DNA of 64,000 nt from Paraglaciecola chathamensis S18K6 (GCA_000314955.1 BAEM01000033.1:62001-126000); one strand, 5' to 3'. Positions 1 through 9,239 are shown, counted from the stretch's first letter. Notes: generated by a model not told the origin, from the sequence alone. A program made the numbers and translations.

Positions 1-1
1 T

Positions 2-151
2 CGCGGGAAGTGGGTGTATTACTCGGTTAACCCTAAGCTGCCAGAGTGGGCAATGAAAGTGCTGGAGTTAACGGCACACAACACAGAAGCCTATTTGAAT
101 GAGCACATCACCAATTTGAATATGGCCAAACAAAGCGAATGTTGCTCTTAG
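2..151 (+). CDS. arsR: ArsR-family metalloregulator, C-terminal end (cut by window start)
   Basis: Only the last 49 residues are present, beginning RGKWVYYSVNPKLPEW and ending QSECCS before the stop. The W-V-Y-Y-S stretch fits the beta-wing end of an ArsR/SmtB winged helix, and a Cys-Cys pair at the extreme C-terminus is common in arsenic-responsive members. The adjacent arsC-arsH-acr3 genes make an arsenite-sensing repressor of this operon the natural reading. The recognition helix and main metal site lie outside the window, so the sensor type cannot be checked. Confidence 0.75.
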   Translation, partial: RGKWVYYSVNPKLPEWAMKVLELTAHNTEAYLNEHITNLNMAKQSECCS

Positions 152-215
152 CTGAGCGCCAACCTAAACACTGTCATTTTATTCGAGTCATTTTAAACGC
201 TAAGTGAGGATCATC

Positions 216-686
216 GTGAAAGTCTTATTTATTTGTACCCATAACCGCTGCCGTAGCATTTTATCCGAAGCGATTACGAATCATGTTGGTCAAGGCAAGA
301 TTGAGGCGCGCAGTGCGGGCAGCCAACCTGTTGGCGAAGTACATCCGCTGTCGATTAAATATTTGCAAGAAGCCGGTATTAGCACCGAAGGTTTAATTAG
401 CCAATCGTGGAACGAGTTTGAAGGTTTCGCCCCCGATGTAGTGATCACTGTATGCGACAGTGCGGCCGGAGAGAGCTGCCCACTTTGGTTTGGCAAAAGT
501 GTAAAAGTACATTGGGGCTTAGCCGACCCTTCAAAATTAACCGGTAGTGAAGAGGAAATTGCCCAAGCGTTTCGCGGCACTATCGATGAAATCACTCAGC
601 GTGTTAACGCCATGCTGAGCATAAATGTAAACACGCAAGACCAACAAGCATTGCGCGAAGCGTTTAAAGCAATAGGAGCACAGTGA
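216..686 (+). CDS. arsC: Arsenate reductase, low-molecular-weight phosphatase type
   Basis: Reduces arsenate to arsenite in the cytoplasm so that Acr3 can export it. The N-terminus carries [12 protein letters not shown], the CX5R phosphate/arsenate loop of the LMW tyrosine-phosphatase fold. A later CP (GESCPLW) supplies a further cysteine of the kind used in the disulfide relay. I place the start at the GTG at 216 because GAGGA (205-209) sits 6 nt upstream; the GTG at 204 would add four residues but places that Shine-Dalgarno inside the gene. The 156 residues are normal for the family. It overlaps arsH by one base. The electron donor, probably thioredoxin, is inferred. Confidence 0.9.
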   Translation: MKVLFICTHNRCRSILSEAITNHVGQGKIEARSAGSQPVGEVHPLSIKYLQEAGISTEGLISQSWNEFEGFAPDVVITVCDSAAGESCPLWFGKSVKVHWGLADPSKLTGSEEEIAQAFRGTIDEITQRVNAMLSINVNTQDQQALREAFKAIGAQ

Positions 687-1420
687 TGACAGATATTAAA
701 ATCGTAGACTCGGGCGCTTTACCTGAAAATGTGCAAAGTAAGTCGTTTGCTGCCCCAGAGTTTGCGCAGTTTAGCACTACGCCATCGGCTCACAAACCAC
801 GTATTTTATTGTTATACGGTTCACTTCGCGAGCGTTCATTTAGCCGGTTAGTGGTGGAAGAAAGCGCGCGTATATTACAAGCCATGGGCGCAGAAACGCG
901 CATTTTTAACCCACAAGGATTGCCTCTTCCAGATGGGGATGACGCATCAAACCCTAAAGTGGCGGAATTGCGCGAGTTGATGATGTGGTCAGAAGGGCAG
1001 GTATGGTGCTCTCCTGAGCGTCACGGTTCGATGACAGGTATTTTAAAAAGCCAAATTGATTGGGTTCCACTGTCGGTGGGCGCAGTTCGGCCAACTCAAG
1101 GGAAAACCTTAGCGGTTATGCAAGTGAGCGGCGGCTCTCAATCATTTAATGCAGTAAATCAAATGCGGGTATTAGGTCGCTGGATGCGCATGCTGACCAT
1201 ACCGAATCAATCTTCTGTGGCAAAAGCGTTCATGGAATTTGATGATGACAACCGCATGAAGCCTTCTTCTTACTACAACCGTATTGTTGACGTGCTTGAA
1301 GAGCTAATGAAGTTCACTTTGCTGACGCGCGACAATAAAGATTACTTGGTTGATCGTTATTCTGAGCGTGTTGAGTCTGCTGAGCAGTTAAGCCAACGCG
1401 TTAATCAACGCTCTATTTAA
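686..1420 (+). CDS. arsH: ArsH, NADPH-dependent FMN reductase of arsenic operons
   Basis: The 244-residue flavodoxin-like protein carries [15 protein letters not shown], the FMN phosphate loop typical of ArsH, and [20 protein letters not shown], the second conserved ArsH block. ArsH proteins reduce FMN with NADPH and oxidise trivalent organoarsenicals, giving methylarsenite resistance in tested relatives. The start is the ATG at 686, seven bases after GGAG (675-678); its A is the last base of the arsC TGA stop, so the two are translationally coupled. It is followed by a strong AAGGAGGT site for acr3. Confidence 0.9.
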   Translation: MTDIKIVDSGALPENVQSKSFAAPEFAQFSTTPSAHKPRILLLYGSLRERSFSRLVVEESARILQAMGAETRIFNPQGLPLPDGDDASNPKVAELRELMMWSEGQVWCSPERHGSMTGILKSQIDWVPLSVGAVRPTQGKTLAVMQVSGGSQSFNAVNQMRVLGRWMRMLTIPNQSSVAKAFMEFDDDNRMKPSSYYNRIVDVLEELMKFTLLTRDNKDYLVDRYSERVESAEQLSQRVNQRSI

Positions 1421-1433
1421 GGAGGTCAATCTA

Positions 1434-2501
1434 ATGGGTTTATTTGAGCGTTATTTATCGGTTTGGGTAGCGGTGAGTATTGCTGCTGGTGTGATATTAG
1501 GCAGCTTTTTCCCGGATGTATTTGCCGTGGTTGCTGGATTTGAGTATGCACACGTTAACTTAGTAGTGGCGGTCCTTATTTGGTTGATGATCTACCCCAT
1601 GATGATTCAAATCGATTTTTCTTCGATTAAAGATGTAGGGCGCAAACCCAAAGGGCTAGCGTTAACTCTGGTAATCAATTGGTTGGTTAAGCCATTCACC
1701 ATGGCCGCGTTAGGTTGGCTATTTTTTAAAGGTTTGTTTGCCGATTGGGTTGACCCTCAAACCGCAAATGAATACATAGCGGGCATGATTTTACTGGGCG
1801 TTGCGCCGTGCACTGCCATGGTATTTGTGTGGAGCCAACTGACTAAGGGTGATGCAAACTACACCTTGGTCCAAGTTTCGGTGAACGATATCATTATGAT
1901 TTTCGCGTTTGCCCCAATCAGCGCATTGCTGTTAGGCATGAGCGATATTCAAGTGCCATGGGAAACCCTGATTATCTCGGTCGTTTTGTATGTATTACTG
2001 CCGCTAGTGGCTGGTGCGATGACGCGCTCTTGGCTGAATAAACGCCATGATAATACAGCGAATAACCTAGACAGCAGCGCTGACAATGGGGAAGTGAGAA
2101 TAGCGCGCTTTGTTGCTGCGCTTAAGCCTTGGTCTATCATTGGTTTGTTAGCGACTGTGGTATTGCTGTTTGGTTTTCAAGCGCAAACCATCTTAGATAA
2201 GCCGCAAATGATCGTTTTGATTGCTATCCCGTTATTGCTACAAACGTATGGCATTTTTGCCATTACCTATTACGTAGCAAAGCGTATGCGTTTACCTCAC
2301 AACGTGGCTGCACCAGCGAGTATGATTGGCTCGTCTAACTTTTTTGAATTGGCAGTGGCGGTGGCAATATCGCTATTTGGCTTACATTCAGGGGCGGCGT
2401 TAGCGACTGTGGTAGGGGTACTGGTAGAAGTGCCGGTCATGCTTTCGTTAGTATATTTTGCAAACCGCACAAAGGCGTGGTTTCCAGCTCAACAGGCATA
2501 A
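1434..2501 (+). CDS. acr3: Acr3-family arsenite efflux permease
   Basis: This is a 355-residue polytopic inner-membrane protein with about ten hydrophobic segments. It has the conserved [13 protein letters not shown] block, whose cysteine is essential in characterised Acr3 proteins, and a second half containing [21 protein letters not shown]. It exports arsenite using the proton-motive force. Preceded by AAGGAGGT at about 1420-1427, it is the last gene of the arsR-arsC-arsH-acr3 operon and is followed by a terminator hairpin. Acr3 rather than ArsB is clear from length and motifs. Confidence 0.93.
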   Translation: MGLFERYLSVWVAVSIAAGVILGSFFPDVFAVVAGFEYAHVNLVVAVLIWLMIYPMMIQIDFSSIKDVGRKPKGLALTLVINWLVKPFTMAALGWLFFKGLFADWVDPQTANEYIAGMILLGVAPCTAMVFVWSQLTKGDANYTLVQVSVNDIIMIFAFAPISALLLGMSDIQVPWETLIISVVLYVLLPLVAGAMTRSWLNKRHDNTANNLDSSADNGEVRIARFVAALKPWSIIGLLATVVLLFGFQAQTILDKPQMIVLIAIPLLLQTYGIFAITYYVAKRMRLPHNVAAPASMIGSSNFFELAVAVAISLFGLHSGAALATVVGVLVEVPVMLSLVYFANRTKAWFPAQQA

Positions 2502-2510
2502 CACGTAATA

Positions 2511-2549
2511 AGCATGGCCATAGGAATGCACCTTGGCCATGCGCTTTTT
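2511..2549 (+). terminator. Rho-independent terminator after the ars operon
   Basis: A 9-bp perfect stem, GCATGGCCA (2512-2520) with TGGCCATGC (2534-2542), is followed by GCTTTTTG. It starts 10 nt after the acr3 stop and lies between the convergent acr3 and dapD genes. Confidence 0.75.
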
Positions 2550-2561
2550 GAACGCTAGTAA

Positions 2562-3458
2562 TTAGTCGTTGCTGTGTAAGCTGGCGTTTAAGCCGCCCCA
2601 TTTAGACGAATCAGCAACAATGGCTTCAACTGCGCCATTTTGGCTGTTACGACGGAACAACAAACCATTCATTCCAGATAACTCACGCGCAGCGACAACT
2701 TCGCCGTCTGGTGTCGTTAATTTAGTGCCTGCAGTCACATACAAGCCGGCTTCTACGATGCAATCATCACCTAATGAAATGCCGATACCTGCGTTCGCGC
2801 CAACCATGCTGTTTTTACCAATGGCGTTAATCGTTTTGCCACCACCAGACAATGTGCCCATAGTGGAAGCTCCACCGCCGATGTCAGAACCGTCACCCAC
2901 AACTACACCTTGTGAAATACGTCCTTCAACCATAGAGCTGCCTAAAGTGCCAGCATTGAAGTTAACAAAACCTTCGTGCATAACCGTTGAGCCTGATGCT
3001 AAGTGGGCGCCCAAACGTACACGATCTGCATCACCAATACGCACACCTTCAGGGATAACGTAGTCGGTCATACGTGGGAATTTATCAATCGAGCTAATGG
3101 TTAGGTGATGATGTTCACTGGCGATTGCAGCGCGTAGTTCGTCTACCTTGGTTGGTAGAACAGGACCTGCAGAGGTCCAAGCGACATTGGTCAGTAATCC
3201 AAAAATACCTTCAAGGTTAATGTTATTTGGGGTAACTGCGCCTTCAGACAACAAGTGCAAACGCAGGTAAGCGTCTTCGATGTTTTGTGGTGCGCCATCG
3301 ATTTCAAGTTCAACTTCAACGAAATCGCTGTTGATCACGCCCACTTTTTGCGCAAGACAACTGCGCGCAATTTGGGTGTTCGCGCGGGGGAACCACACAT
3401 CTAACGTTTTACCACTGGCGGCATCAATGTAGCGATGACCAATACGTTTTACAGTCAT
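2562..3458 (-). CDS. dapD: Tetrahydrodipicolinate N-succinyltransferase
   Basis: Transfers succinyl from succinyl-CoA to tetrahydrodipicolinate in the lysine/diaminopimelate pathway. The C-terminal half is a left-handed beta-helix of hexapeptide repeats (for example VRLGAHLASGSTVMHEGFVN and the glycine-rich stretch SDIGGGASTMGTLSGGG). The sequence matches the Pseudomonas/actinobacterial DapD subtype rather than the E. coli subtype. At 298 residues it is shorter than the roughly 340-residue Pseudomonas enzyme, apparently in the N-terminal domain. The start is preceded by AGGAAAG. It is a single gene convergent with the ars operon. Confidence 0.85.
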   Translation of the reverse strand: MTVKRIGHRYIDAASGKTLDVWFPRANTQIARSCLAQKVGVINSDFVEVELEIDGAPQNIEDAYLRLHLLSEGAVTPNNINLEGIFGLLTNVAWTSAGPVLPTKVDELRAAIASEHHHLTISSIDKFPRMTDYVIPEGVRIGDADRVRLGAHLASGSTVMHEGFVNFNAGTLGSSMVEGRISQGVVVGDGSDIGGGASTMGTLSGGGKTINAIGKNSMVGANAGIGISLGDDCIVEAGLYVTAGTKLTTPDGEVVAARELSGMNGLLFRRNSQNGAVEAIVADSSKWGGLNASLHSND

Positions 3459-3590
3459 TTATCTTTCCTAGTTTCGATAGTTTAAAAATTGAGGGCGAAT
3501 TATGGCGTGAAACGCGCTAATTGACAGCCCCCATTTACTTATAAATTATAATATTCGCCCTAATCATGAGCTTCTCAGACCAGTTGTGGC

Positions 3591-4427
3591 TTACAAACTT
3601 AATGAAAGTTCGTCTCTGATTTTCTGTGTCGCGGCTATTTTTTTCTGTACTGCAAAATCTACCAATTGTAATTCAACGCCACGGTTGGCTGAATTTGCCG
3701 AATTGGGAGGGAAGAAACACAGAGTGAGCATTTGGTTATAGCTGTCGCGTTGCCACAGGTAGCAACGGTTAAATCCGCTGTGCAACAGGGCGTGTCCGGC
3801 CTCATCACCGACAAACTTAGCACTGCGTGAAACCCGTAAGTCATTGAAAAATGCCAGCACTTCATTTGCGACATCGTCGCGTGGTTTCAGGGTTTGAATA
3901 TAAGCACTTAGCGCGACATCGCCTTGCGGGGTGTTCGTTTGCTTACGAGCATCGGCTAGGCTAATAGGCTCGCCGTACTTAGCAATGGCTGACGACAACA
4001 CATCTTTGAGCACATCTTTAATGCCCACGTAGGCACTTTCAACGGTGTACAAGCTGTCAATTTGCGTAATAAAGCCGTTGAACTTGTTAAAGTGCAGCGC
4101 TATACGTTGTTCTAAACGAGAATTTTGATAAGGCTGATAAAAGCTCAAACGGACTTTATCACTGCGGCTACTGCCGGCAATGTGATGTAATTTAGCGCCT
4201 TGGTCGTACAAGGGGATGGCGCTGGCAAGCACATTATCACCTATATGGATCTGTTTAATATCTAAGGTGCTACGACTATTTTCACCGGATAAACGATGAG
4301 CGGAATCAAAGCGTTTAAGCCCTGTGGTTTGTTCTAATATATGGGGAGAAGGCGTTTGAGCAACACTCAAACAGGTAAGTGACATGCAACTGATTAACAC
4401 TATACAAGGTAACCGGAGTAATTTCAT
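3591..4427 (-). CDS. Exported protein of unknown function
   Basis: I do not recognise a family. The preferred start is the ATG at 4427, because AGGA lies five bases upstream and the protein then begins with a clear Sec signal peptide (MKLLRLPCIVLISCMSLTCLSVAQ, about 23 residues, cleaved near AQT). The mature part is about 255 residues, mixed alpha/beta, with two cysteines close together (FNRCYLWQ and LTLCFFPP) that could form a periplasmic disulfide. There is no lipobox at the cleavage site. It stands alone between dapD and the small ORF at 4612-4788. A periplasmic location is inferred. Confidence 0.65.
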   Translation of the reverse strand: MKLLRLPCIVLISCMSLTCLSVAQTPSPHILEQTTGLKRFDSAHRLSGENSRSTLDIKQIHIGDNVLASAIPLYDQGAKLHHIAGSSRSDKVRLSFYQPYQNSRLEQRIALHFNKFNGFITQIDSLYTVESAYVGIKDVLKDVLSSAIAKYGEPISLADARKQTNTPQGDVALSAYIQTLKPRDDVANEVLAFFNDLRVSRSAKFVGDEAGHALLHSGFNRCYLWQRDSYNQMLTLCFFPPNSANSANRGVELQLVDFAVQKKIAATQKIRDELSLSL

Positions 4428-4611
4428 TGGGGTCCTAATGACGTAAACAACTGAACCGAATATGCAGCATAGCACTTAGTGCTTGCTTGCAACAATCACG
4501 GGTGTAGGTGCTAAAAGATTGTTCAACACCAAACGCTAACCTTGTGTAATAAGACTAATGTGATAACAAAAACAGGTTGTTAATCAGCTGCCCCGCGTTT
4601 TATCAAGCAGA

Positions 4612-4788
4612 TTATTTAAGCACTTGAATTTGCAACATTAGCAGATTAATCTGTTCGCTAAGCACTACGTATTGGCTTTGACTGAGCTTACTTTGTTCTG
4701 TTGGTTTTGCTGTGTTGGTCACAGGTATTGAGCGATGTTTAACGTCGGTGCGCAACCCATATCTAATCTCTTCTCTAAGGTGTTTCAT
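4612..4788 (-). CDS. Possible small protein, 58 residues, unknown
   Basis: The frame is open from 4878, but the likeliest start is the ATG at 4788, giving a short, hydrophilic protein starting MKHLREEIRYGLRTDVKHR and ending with the helical stretch LSEQINLLMLQIQVLK. There is no strong Shine-Dalgarno. It reads away from the RIO-kinase gene, whose start is 66 bp away, so a divergent promoter could serve both. No family is recognised; it may be a chance frame. Confidence 0.35.
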   Translation of the reverse strand: MKHLREEIRYGLRTDVKHRSIPVTNTAKPTEQSKLSQSQYVVLSEQINLLMLQIQVLK

Positions 4789-4854
4789 TGAGTAAATGTA
4801 TGTCAATTTTTTGCTGCTATTCCAAGCAAGCCTTAACTGCTGTATAACGACGCC

Positions 4855-5712
4855 ATGAAAATACCTAAAAGAATTCAACCTTTAGTTGACGACGGTCTTG
4901 TCGATGAAGTGCTATATCAGTTAATGAGTGGCAAAGAAGCGACGGTTTATGCTGTGCGCTGTGGCAATGAAACGCGCTGCGCGAAGGTTTACAAAGAAGC
5001 CATGAAGCGAAGCTTTAAAAAAGCAGCGCAATATCAAGAAGGGCGTAAAGTACGTAACTCTCGCCGCGCTCGCGCCATGGAGAAAGGCTCAAAATTCGGT
5101 CGCAAGCAGCAAGAAGATGCTTGGCAAAATACAGAGGTAGACGCTTTGTTTACCCTGGCTAAAGCAGGCGTACGCGTGCCAGAGCCTTATGGTTGTTATG
5201 ACGGTGTGTTGTTGATGGAGTTGATCACCGATGACGACGGCGATGTGGCACCACGTTTAAACGATGTCACTATGTCGGCTGAACAAGCGATAGAAGATCA
5301 CGCTGTGGTCATGGTGTATGTTATGCGTATGCTGTTGGCCGGTTTGGTGCATGGGGATTTGTCAGAATTCAATGTGTTAGTCGACGCTTATGGCCCTGTA
5401 ATAATCGATTTGCCGCAAGTGGTAGATGCCGCAGCAAATAACAATGCATTTAGCATGCTTCAGCGCGACGTACGCAACATGACTGAATATTATGCACAAT
5501 ATGCTCCTGAGCTGAAAAACAGCCATTATGCAGAAGAAATGTGGTCTTTGTTTGAAGCCGGCGAGCTTGAGGCGGATACCCAACTGACCGGGCATTTTGA
5601 GTTCCCAGATGATGAAGCAGACGTGGATACTGTGCTGGAAGAAATCAAAGCGGCTTTTGAAGAAGAGCAAGCAAGAAAAGCGCGTATCGCTGGCCCTAGT
5701 GACGAAGACTAG
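4855..5712 (+). CDS. RIO1-type serine/threonine protein kinase
   Basis: The 285-residue protein has the RIO kinase layout: a nucleotide loop LMSGKEATVYAV (residues 23-34), a basic insert rich in Arg/Lys (residues 55-85), the catalytic loop HGDLSEFNVLV (from about 165) and the metal-binding IIDLPQVVD (about 182-190), where RIO kinases use IDxPQ in place of DFG. The C-terminus is an acidic tail. RIO kinases act in ribosome maturation in archaea and eukaryotes. Bacterial members of this type are known in gammaproteobacteria, but their substrates are mostly unknown. No obvious operon partner. Confidence 0.88.
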   Translation: MKIPKRIQPLVDDGLVDEVLYQLMSGKEATVYAVRCGNETRCAKVYKEAMKRSFKKAAQYQEGRKVRNSRRARAMEKGSKFGRKQQEDAWQNTEVDALFTLAKAGVRVPEPYGCYDGVLLMELITDDDGDVAPRLNDVTMSAEQAIEDHAVVMVYVMRMLLAGLVHGDLSEFNVLVDAYGPVIIDLPQVVDAAANNNAFSMLQRDVRNMTEYYAQYAPELKNSHYAEEMWSLFEAGELEADTQLTGHFEFPDDEADVDTVLEEIKAAFEEEQARKARIAGPSDED

Positions 5713-5822
5713 GGCTGGTAAACTAAAATGCCAGAGTTTGTCTGCAAGTATTACACCTTATTAATCTGTTTATCTCACTGTTTATCTCACTCAGTCGACT
5801 TAACTCAATCAAGCTGAATAAT

Positions 5823-7016
5823 TTACTGTAGATGCAACAGAGCTTTGTTCTGATCAATTCGAAAATCAAATTCGCGCAAAAAATTCATCCCGAGTAAGCC
5901 ATCACTGTGCCCTAGTTCATCTAAGGGTAATACCATCACGTTGATATTTCTCACCTTAGCTTGCGCAATCTCAAGGCTGGCGAACTGATACATGGGAGAA
6001 CGCACCACGCCATTAGCCGTTTGTACATTGAATTGCCCTACGAATTTGGTTTCAACGGTTTTGAATAACGCTTTAAATTTCTGCCGCGAAATAGCAGTGG
6101 TCGATGCACCTGTATCAATCAAAAAGTGTACCTGCTGCGCGCTAAGCCGTGTTTCGACTATGTATTGGTCGCCATATTTTTGTAGCTCAATAGACATACC
6201 ACCAGCGGGCGTATTCGTGTTAGGCCTGTGACTGTTAGCAGAACCAGTACCATCGTTATTGGCTATTACATCATCATTATTTTGTTGAATGATTTGCCGA
6301 ATCTCCATGGCTTGTGGATCATCATAACGGATTGACGCTAGGGCGTTTTCCATTAACCCCGCTTGTTGCTGGCGAGCATATGCCGTGGCCAAGGCTAAAA
6401 TTAACCCTCGGTCAGTTGGACTAACTTGTAATAAGGGCTCAACGAATTGCGCCAGAATATCCCAAGAGTTAGCTTGCTTCAGTTGCGTGATGGTGTCGTT
6501 GGTCAATCGCGTAATGGTGTTTTGTACCTGCGCTTGTTGGGCGTTGCTAAGGGGTAAATTGAGCATGCTGTGGTAATGAATGATGGCATCGCTGAGTAAA
6601 TGTGTATGAGCGATATATTCGGCCTCTAGGAGCAAAAATTCGATATCTTGCGGGTATTGGCGCAGATACAGCGGGAAAAACGCATCAAGCTTGGCGTATT
6701 CTTGTGCTGCAAGCCAGCGCCGAGTTTGGGCCAAATAGGCTTCGCGGCGATCTGCTTTAAAGCGCTTTGGGGCTTGTGCAGGTGTGTCAGTAGCAAAACG
6801 TGGGTCGTGATCATTGAACGGCTGATCAGTTTCAGGGGGTGAGTCTTCATCAGTAAGGCCGGGTTGAAGGCGAGTAGGCACTTTGGACTCCCCCTGATTT
6901 GAAGGAGCAGGCATTGGCGCTAAAGCGCCTTTTTCATTAAAGCTCAGATACTGATAAACATTGAATGTCACAGAGATAGCTAACGTCACAATCAGAGCAG
7001 TATTGAGTTTCGTCAT
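5823..7016 (-). CDS. Membrane-anchored TPR protein with C-terminal retropepsin-like aspartic protease
   Basis: An N-terminal hydrophobic segment (residues 5-25) is followed by a Pro/Asp-rich linker, a helical TPR-like region (about 85-250) and a retropepsin domain (about 275-397). The catalytic motif is FLIDTGASTTAIS; the domain continues through GLLGMNFLREFDFRID, as in the clan AA aspartyl protease family (TIGR02281-like). Such domains act as homodimers because only one DTG is present. The active site is predicted to be periplasmic. It is the last gene of a minus-strand operon, 13 nt after the thioesterase gene. The substrate is unknown. Confidence 0.8.
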   Translation of the reverse strand: MTKLNTALIVTLAISVTFNVYQYLSFNEKGALAPMPAPSNQGESKVPTRLQPGLTDEDSPPETDQPFNDHDPRFATDTPAQAPKRFKADRREAYLAQTRRWLAAQEYAKLDAFFPLYLRQYPQDIEFLLLEAEYIAHTHLLSDAIIHYHSMLNLPLSNAQQAQVQNTITRLTNDTITQLKQANSWDILAQFVEPLLQVSPTDRGLILALATAYARQQQAGLMENALASIRYDDPQAMEIRQIIQQNNDDVIANNDGTGSANSHRPNTNTPAGGMSIELQKYGDQYIVETRLSAQQVHFLIDTGASTTAISRQKFKALFKTVETKFVGQFNVQTANGVVRSPMYQFASLEIAQAKVRNINVMVLPLDELGHSDGLLGMNFLREFDFRIDQNKALLHLQ

Positions 7017-7029
7017 GGCATTGGTACTC

Positions 7030-7497
7030 TTATTCTTCAGGCGATGTCAGCATGGCGTTGAAGTAGGTTTCAGAAAATATTTTAGGCATACGCTTGGGTT
7101 TACCAGAGCTAAGAGCAATGCAAACAAATTCAGTGCGTGCTTTTAGCATGGTTAGGCCGTCACTTACCCGAATAAAATGAAACTGCCTAGCGAGTTTCAA
7201 TTTGTTATCGCAGGCGACTATCCACGTGGCGCAGGCCAGCGTATCACCCAATACCGCCGCAGCTAAGTAATCTATTTCATGACGACTAATCGCCATACCT
7301 CGGTCAAGGTCTTGGTATTGTTCAATACTCAATCCTAACGCATTTGAGTGGGCCCAGGCAGTGCGCTCTAATTGGCTTACATAGGCAACATTGTTCACAT
7401 GATTGTAATGGTCAATTTGTTCAGGGCTTATCTGCCATTGGCAAACAAACGGATGAGGGAATTGCCATGCAAGGGGTGGGGAAGAATCTGGCGTCAT
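7030..7497 (-). CDS. Hot-dog fold acyl-CoA thioesterase (YbgC/4-HBT type)
   Basis: The 155-residue protein has the 4-hydroxybenzoyl-CoA thioesterase signature: D-H-Y-N-HVNNVAYVSQLERTAW near residue 30, with the conserved Asp and the HVNN turn, and a following ISRHEIDYLAAAVLGD strand segment. Members hydrolyse acyl-CoA thioesters in the cytoplasm; the chain-length preference cannot be read here. It sits 3 nt after the upstream unknown gene (7501-8304) and 13 nt before the aspartic protease gene, so the three are probably one transcript. Confidence 0.82.
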   Translation of the reverse strand: MTPDSSPPLAWQFPHPFVCQWQISPEQIDHYNHVNNVAYVSQLERTAWAHSNALGLSIEQYQDLDRGMAISRHEIDYLAAAVLGDTLACATWIVACDNKLKLARQFHFIRVSDGLTMLKARTEFVCIALSSGKPKRMPKIFSETYFNAMLTSPEE

Positions 7498-7500
7498 TGG

Positions 7501-8304
7501 CTATGCCTCAATAGGTATTTCAATACTGGGAAGACAAGGTAACGGGTTAATACCTTGTTGGGAAAACACTTGTTGGCTAAACACTTGCTCGGAAAATTGC
7601 TTGCTAAACAATATGGCAACAAGTCGTGCCTCTTTACTGACAATATCATCCATGAAACGTTGGCTGTTAGGGATCTTTTTGAACGCTTTGTAGCCGTCAT
7701 GCAAAAAAAGATGCAGTGCCTGTAGCCCTTTCATGCGAGCTGGGTGTTTTGACAGCGAGAGCATCATGGCAACGCCTTTTATCGCGACAGCCTGACTAAG
7801 GTTTTCCCCGAGTTCAATCAATAAGCTAATTTGCTCTTGTCGCAAATCGGCATTGTTATCTTTGCAGTAGGCTGCTGCATAAGTTTGACTGTTGATCACT
7901 ATGGATGTTTTAGCACAGGGGTTATCGGCTGCTTGCGCCATGCTTTTAAGTGCCAAAGCTAACGCATAATCCAGTTCATAGGATAAGGCATGTAGTCGCA
8001 GGGCACTTTCTAATGAGCGCAACGCTTGGCTAGGCATGTATTTGTGCATTTTAGGTACAACGCGCTGTATATCCGCGTCGCGCTGGCTGAAGTCTTGGGG
8101 CCCATATATTTGCTCAACAAAAAACGCCAAAGCAGCGGCAGTTCGAGGGTCGTTAATATGCCCTTCATGGGTTGCTTGCATACGTAAGGTTTGCCAGCGC
8201 TGCACCCCTTGTACAAGGGGTAACAGCTTTGCCTCAGTCGCCATTTCTTGCAGCGCGTGAACGCGGTGCAAATGACGTGATACCTGAGCAACTAAGTCAG
8301 TCAT
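7501..8304 (-). CDS. Uncharacterised cytoplasmic helical protein
   Basis: I do not recognise a named family with certainty. The 267 residues are strongly helical, with a conserved-looking block AFFVEQIYGPQDFSQRD near residue 60-76 and YKAFKKIPN followed by a tail that repeats the pentapeptide FSxQV. There is no signal peptide or membrane segment. It is the first gene of a three-gene operon with a thioesterase and a membrane-anchored protease. The C-terminal pentapeptide repeat corresponds to a 15-bp DNA repeat and is probably a recent expansion. Confidence 0.65.
   Translation of the reverse strand: MTDLVAQVSRHLHRVHALQEMATEAKLLPLVQGVQRWQTLRMQATHEGHINDPRTAAALAFFVEQIYGPQDFSQRDADIQRVVPKMHKYMPSQALRSLESALRLHALSYELDYALALALKSMAQAADNPCAKTSIVINSQTYAAAYCKDNNADLRQEQISLLIELGENLSQAVAIKGVAMMLSLSKHPARMKGLQALHLFLHDGYKAFKKIPNSQRFMDDIVSKEARLVAILFSKQFSEQVFSQQVFSQQGINPLPCLPSIEIPIEA
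7554..7598. repeat. 15-bp tandem repeat in the 3' end of a gene
   Basis: Three in-phase copies of a 15-bp unit (CTTGTTGGGAAAACA, CTTGTTGGCTAAACA, CTTGCTCGGAAAATT) with a further degenerate copy to about 7613. Being a multiple of three, it adds FSxQV pentapeptides to the upstream protein of the operon without breaking the frame. Confidence 0.7.
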
Positions 8305-8361
8305 ACGATGGCATATCGGCCATGGGGCTCTGCTTAAGAACCCCTGTGTTGCGAAAAGGCA

Positions 8362-9093
8362 TTATTTTTTTAAGGTGATTTTACCGAAGACATCTGCGGT
8401 AATGAAACCTAAATTTTTACTGCCGTTTTGTGCAGCGAAATCGTGGGAGCCCATGAAATGTTCGCGTACTTCACTGCCATCGTTGTCACAGTAGGCCAAC
8501 ATGAACCCCATAACATCCCCACTTTCTAGCGGGATAGGCGCTTTGGGGGCGGCATCAGTATAGTCATTAGGGTAACGCTTAATAGCCACTTCCCATAAAA
8601 TGGTATTCGGCGCATCTAGTTGGCGTTTCCAGCGACTGTTTATGTGGTCATTATACAGGTGAGCTTTTTCATCATCGCCTATGTCTGCTGCTTGGTTATC
8701 AAGGCCAATATGGTAGGCCAGTGCGCTATGGTTGAACTGATGAATGCCGCCAGATGCGTCTCCATCAACAAAGATTTCCAGTGCGTCGTCATCCCAATAG
8801 CGCTCAAGAGGATCTGCATGGGTATCAATTAACACATCGTCAGTAATTTCGGCTTGTAAGTACAAGTAACTTTCATCCCATAACAAGCGGTAACGGCCAG
8901 TGAAATCGGCTTTCTCGGGTAACGTACCATCCATCAAATAAGGCATGTCGTGCCAAGACGCTTGTTGCCAAACGGCTTCTTGTGCACCATCAATGACGGG
9001 GGCTTGTGAGGTGTAGGTTACGTCGAACGCGTGGGCTGAAAGACTGCTAAAAAAAGACGCCACAAGCAGTGATTTTAATAGGCCTGAAAACAT
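8362..9093 (-). CDS. Secreted CBM9-like carbohydrate-binding protein
   Basis: A signal peptide (about 22 residues ending SAHA) precedes a single beta-sandwich domain like family 9 carbohydrate-binding modules. The protein has DGAQEAVWQQASW near the start, YRLLWDESYLYLQAEITDD in the middle and ERYWDDDALEIFVDGD, the block that supplies calcium and ligand residues in CBM9 proteins. No catalytic domain is present in the 243 residues, so it may be a stand-alone binding protein in the periplasm or outside. The start is supported by AGGAAT upstream. The sugar it binds is unknown. Confidence 0.75.
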   Translation of the reverse strand: MFSGLLKSLLVASFFSSLSAHAFDVTYTSQAPVIDGAQEAVWQQASWHDMPYLMDGTLPEKADFTGRYRLLWDESYLYLQAEITDDVLIDTHADPLERYWDDDALEIFVDGDASGGIHQFNHSALAYHIGLDNQAADIGDDEKAHLYNDHINSRWKRQLDAPNTILWEVAIKRYPNDYTDAAPKAPIPLESGDVMGFMLAYCDNDGSEVREHFMGSHDFAAQNGSKNLGFITADVFGKITLKK

Positions 9094-9239
9094 GATAATT
9101 CCTTGTAGGTGAGGGCGTTAAGTTGGTGATAATCAACACGCTGAGTCAATCTCTTTAGCTTGACGCAAAGCAGTAGTTAACACAATAGGCTGTTCCTCGC
9201 TTGAGTTTATAGGCAGGGGTTAGGTAGAATGCCGCCCCA

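Noticed and set aside
2569-3063. A 164-residue plus-strand frame
   Set aside because: It overlaps dapD antisense and is Pro/Ala-rich because of the hexapeptide-repeat codons.
5767-5790. Two 12-bp direct repeats (TGTTTATCTCAC)
   Set aside because: Only two short copies in an AT-rich spacer; no structure or function can be supported.
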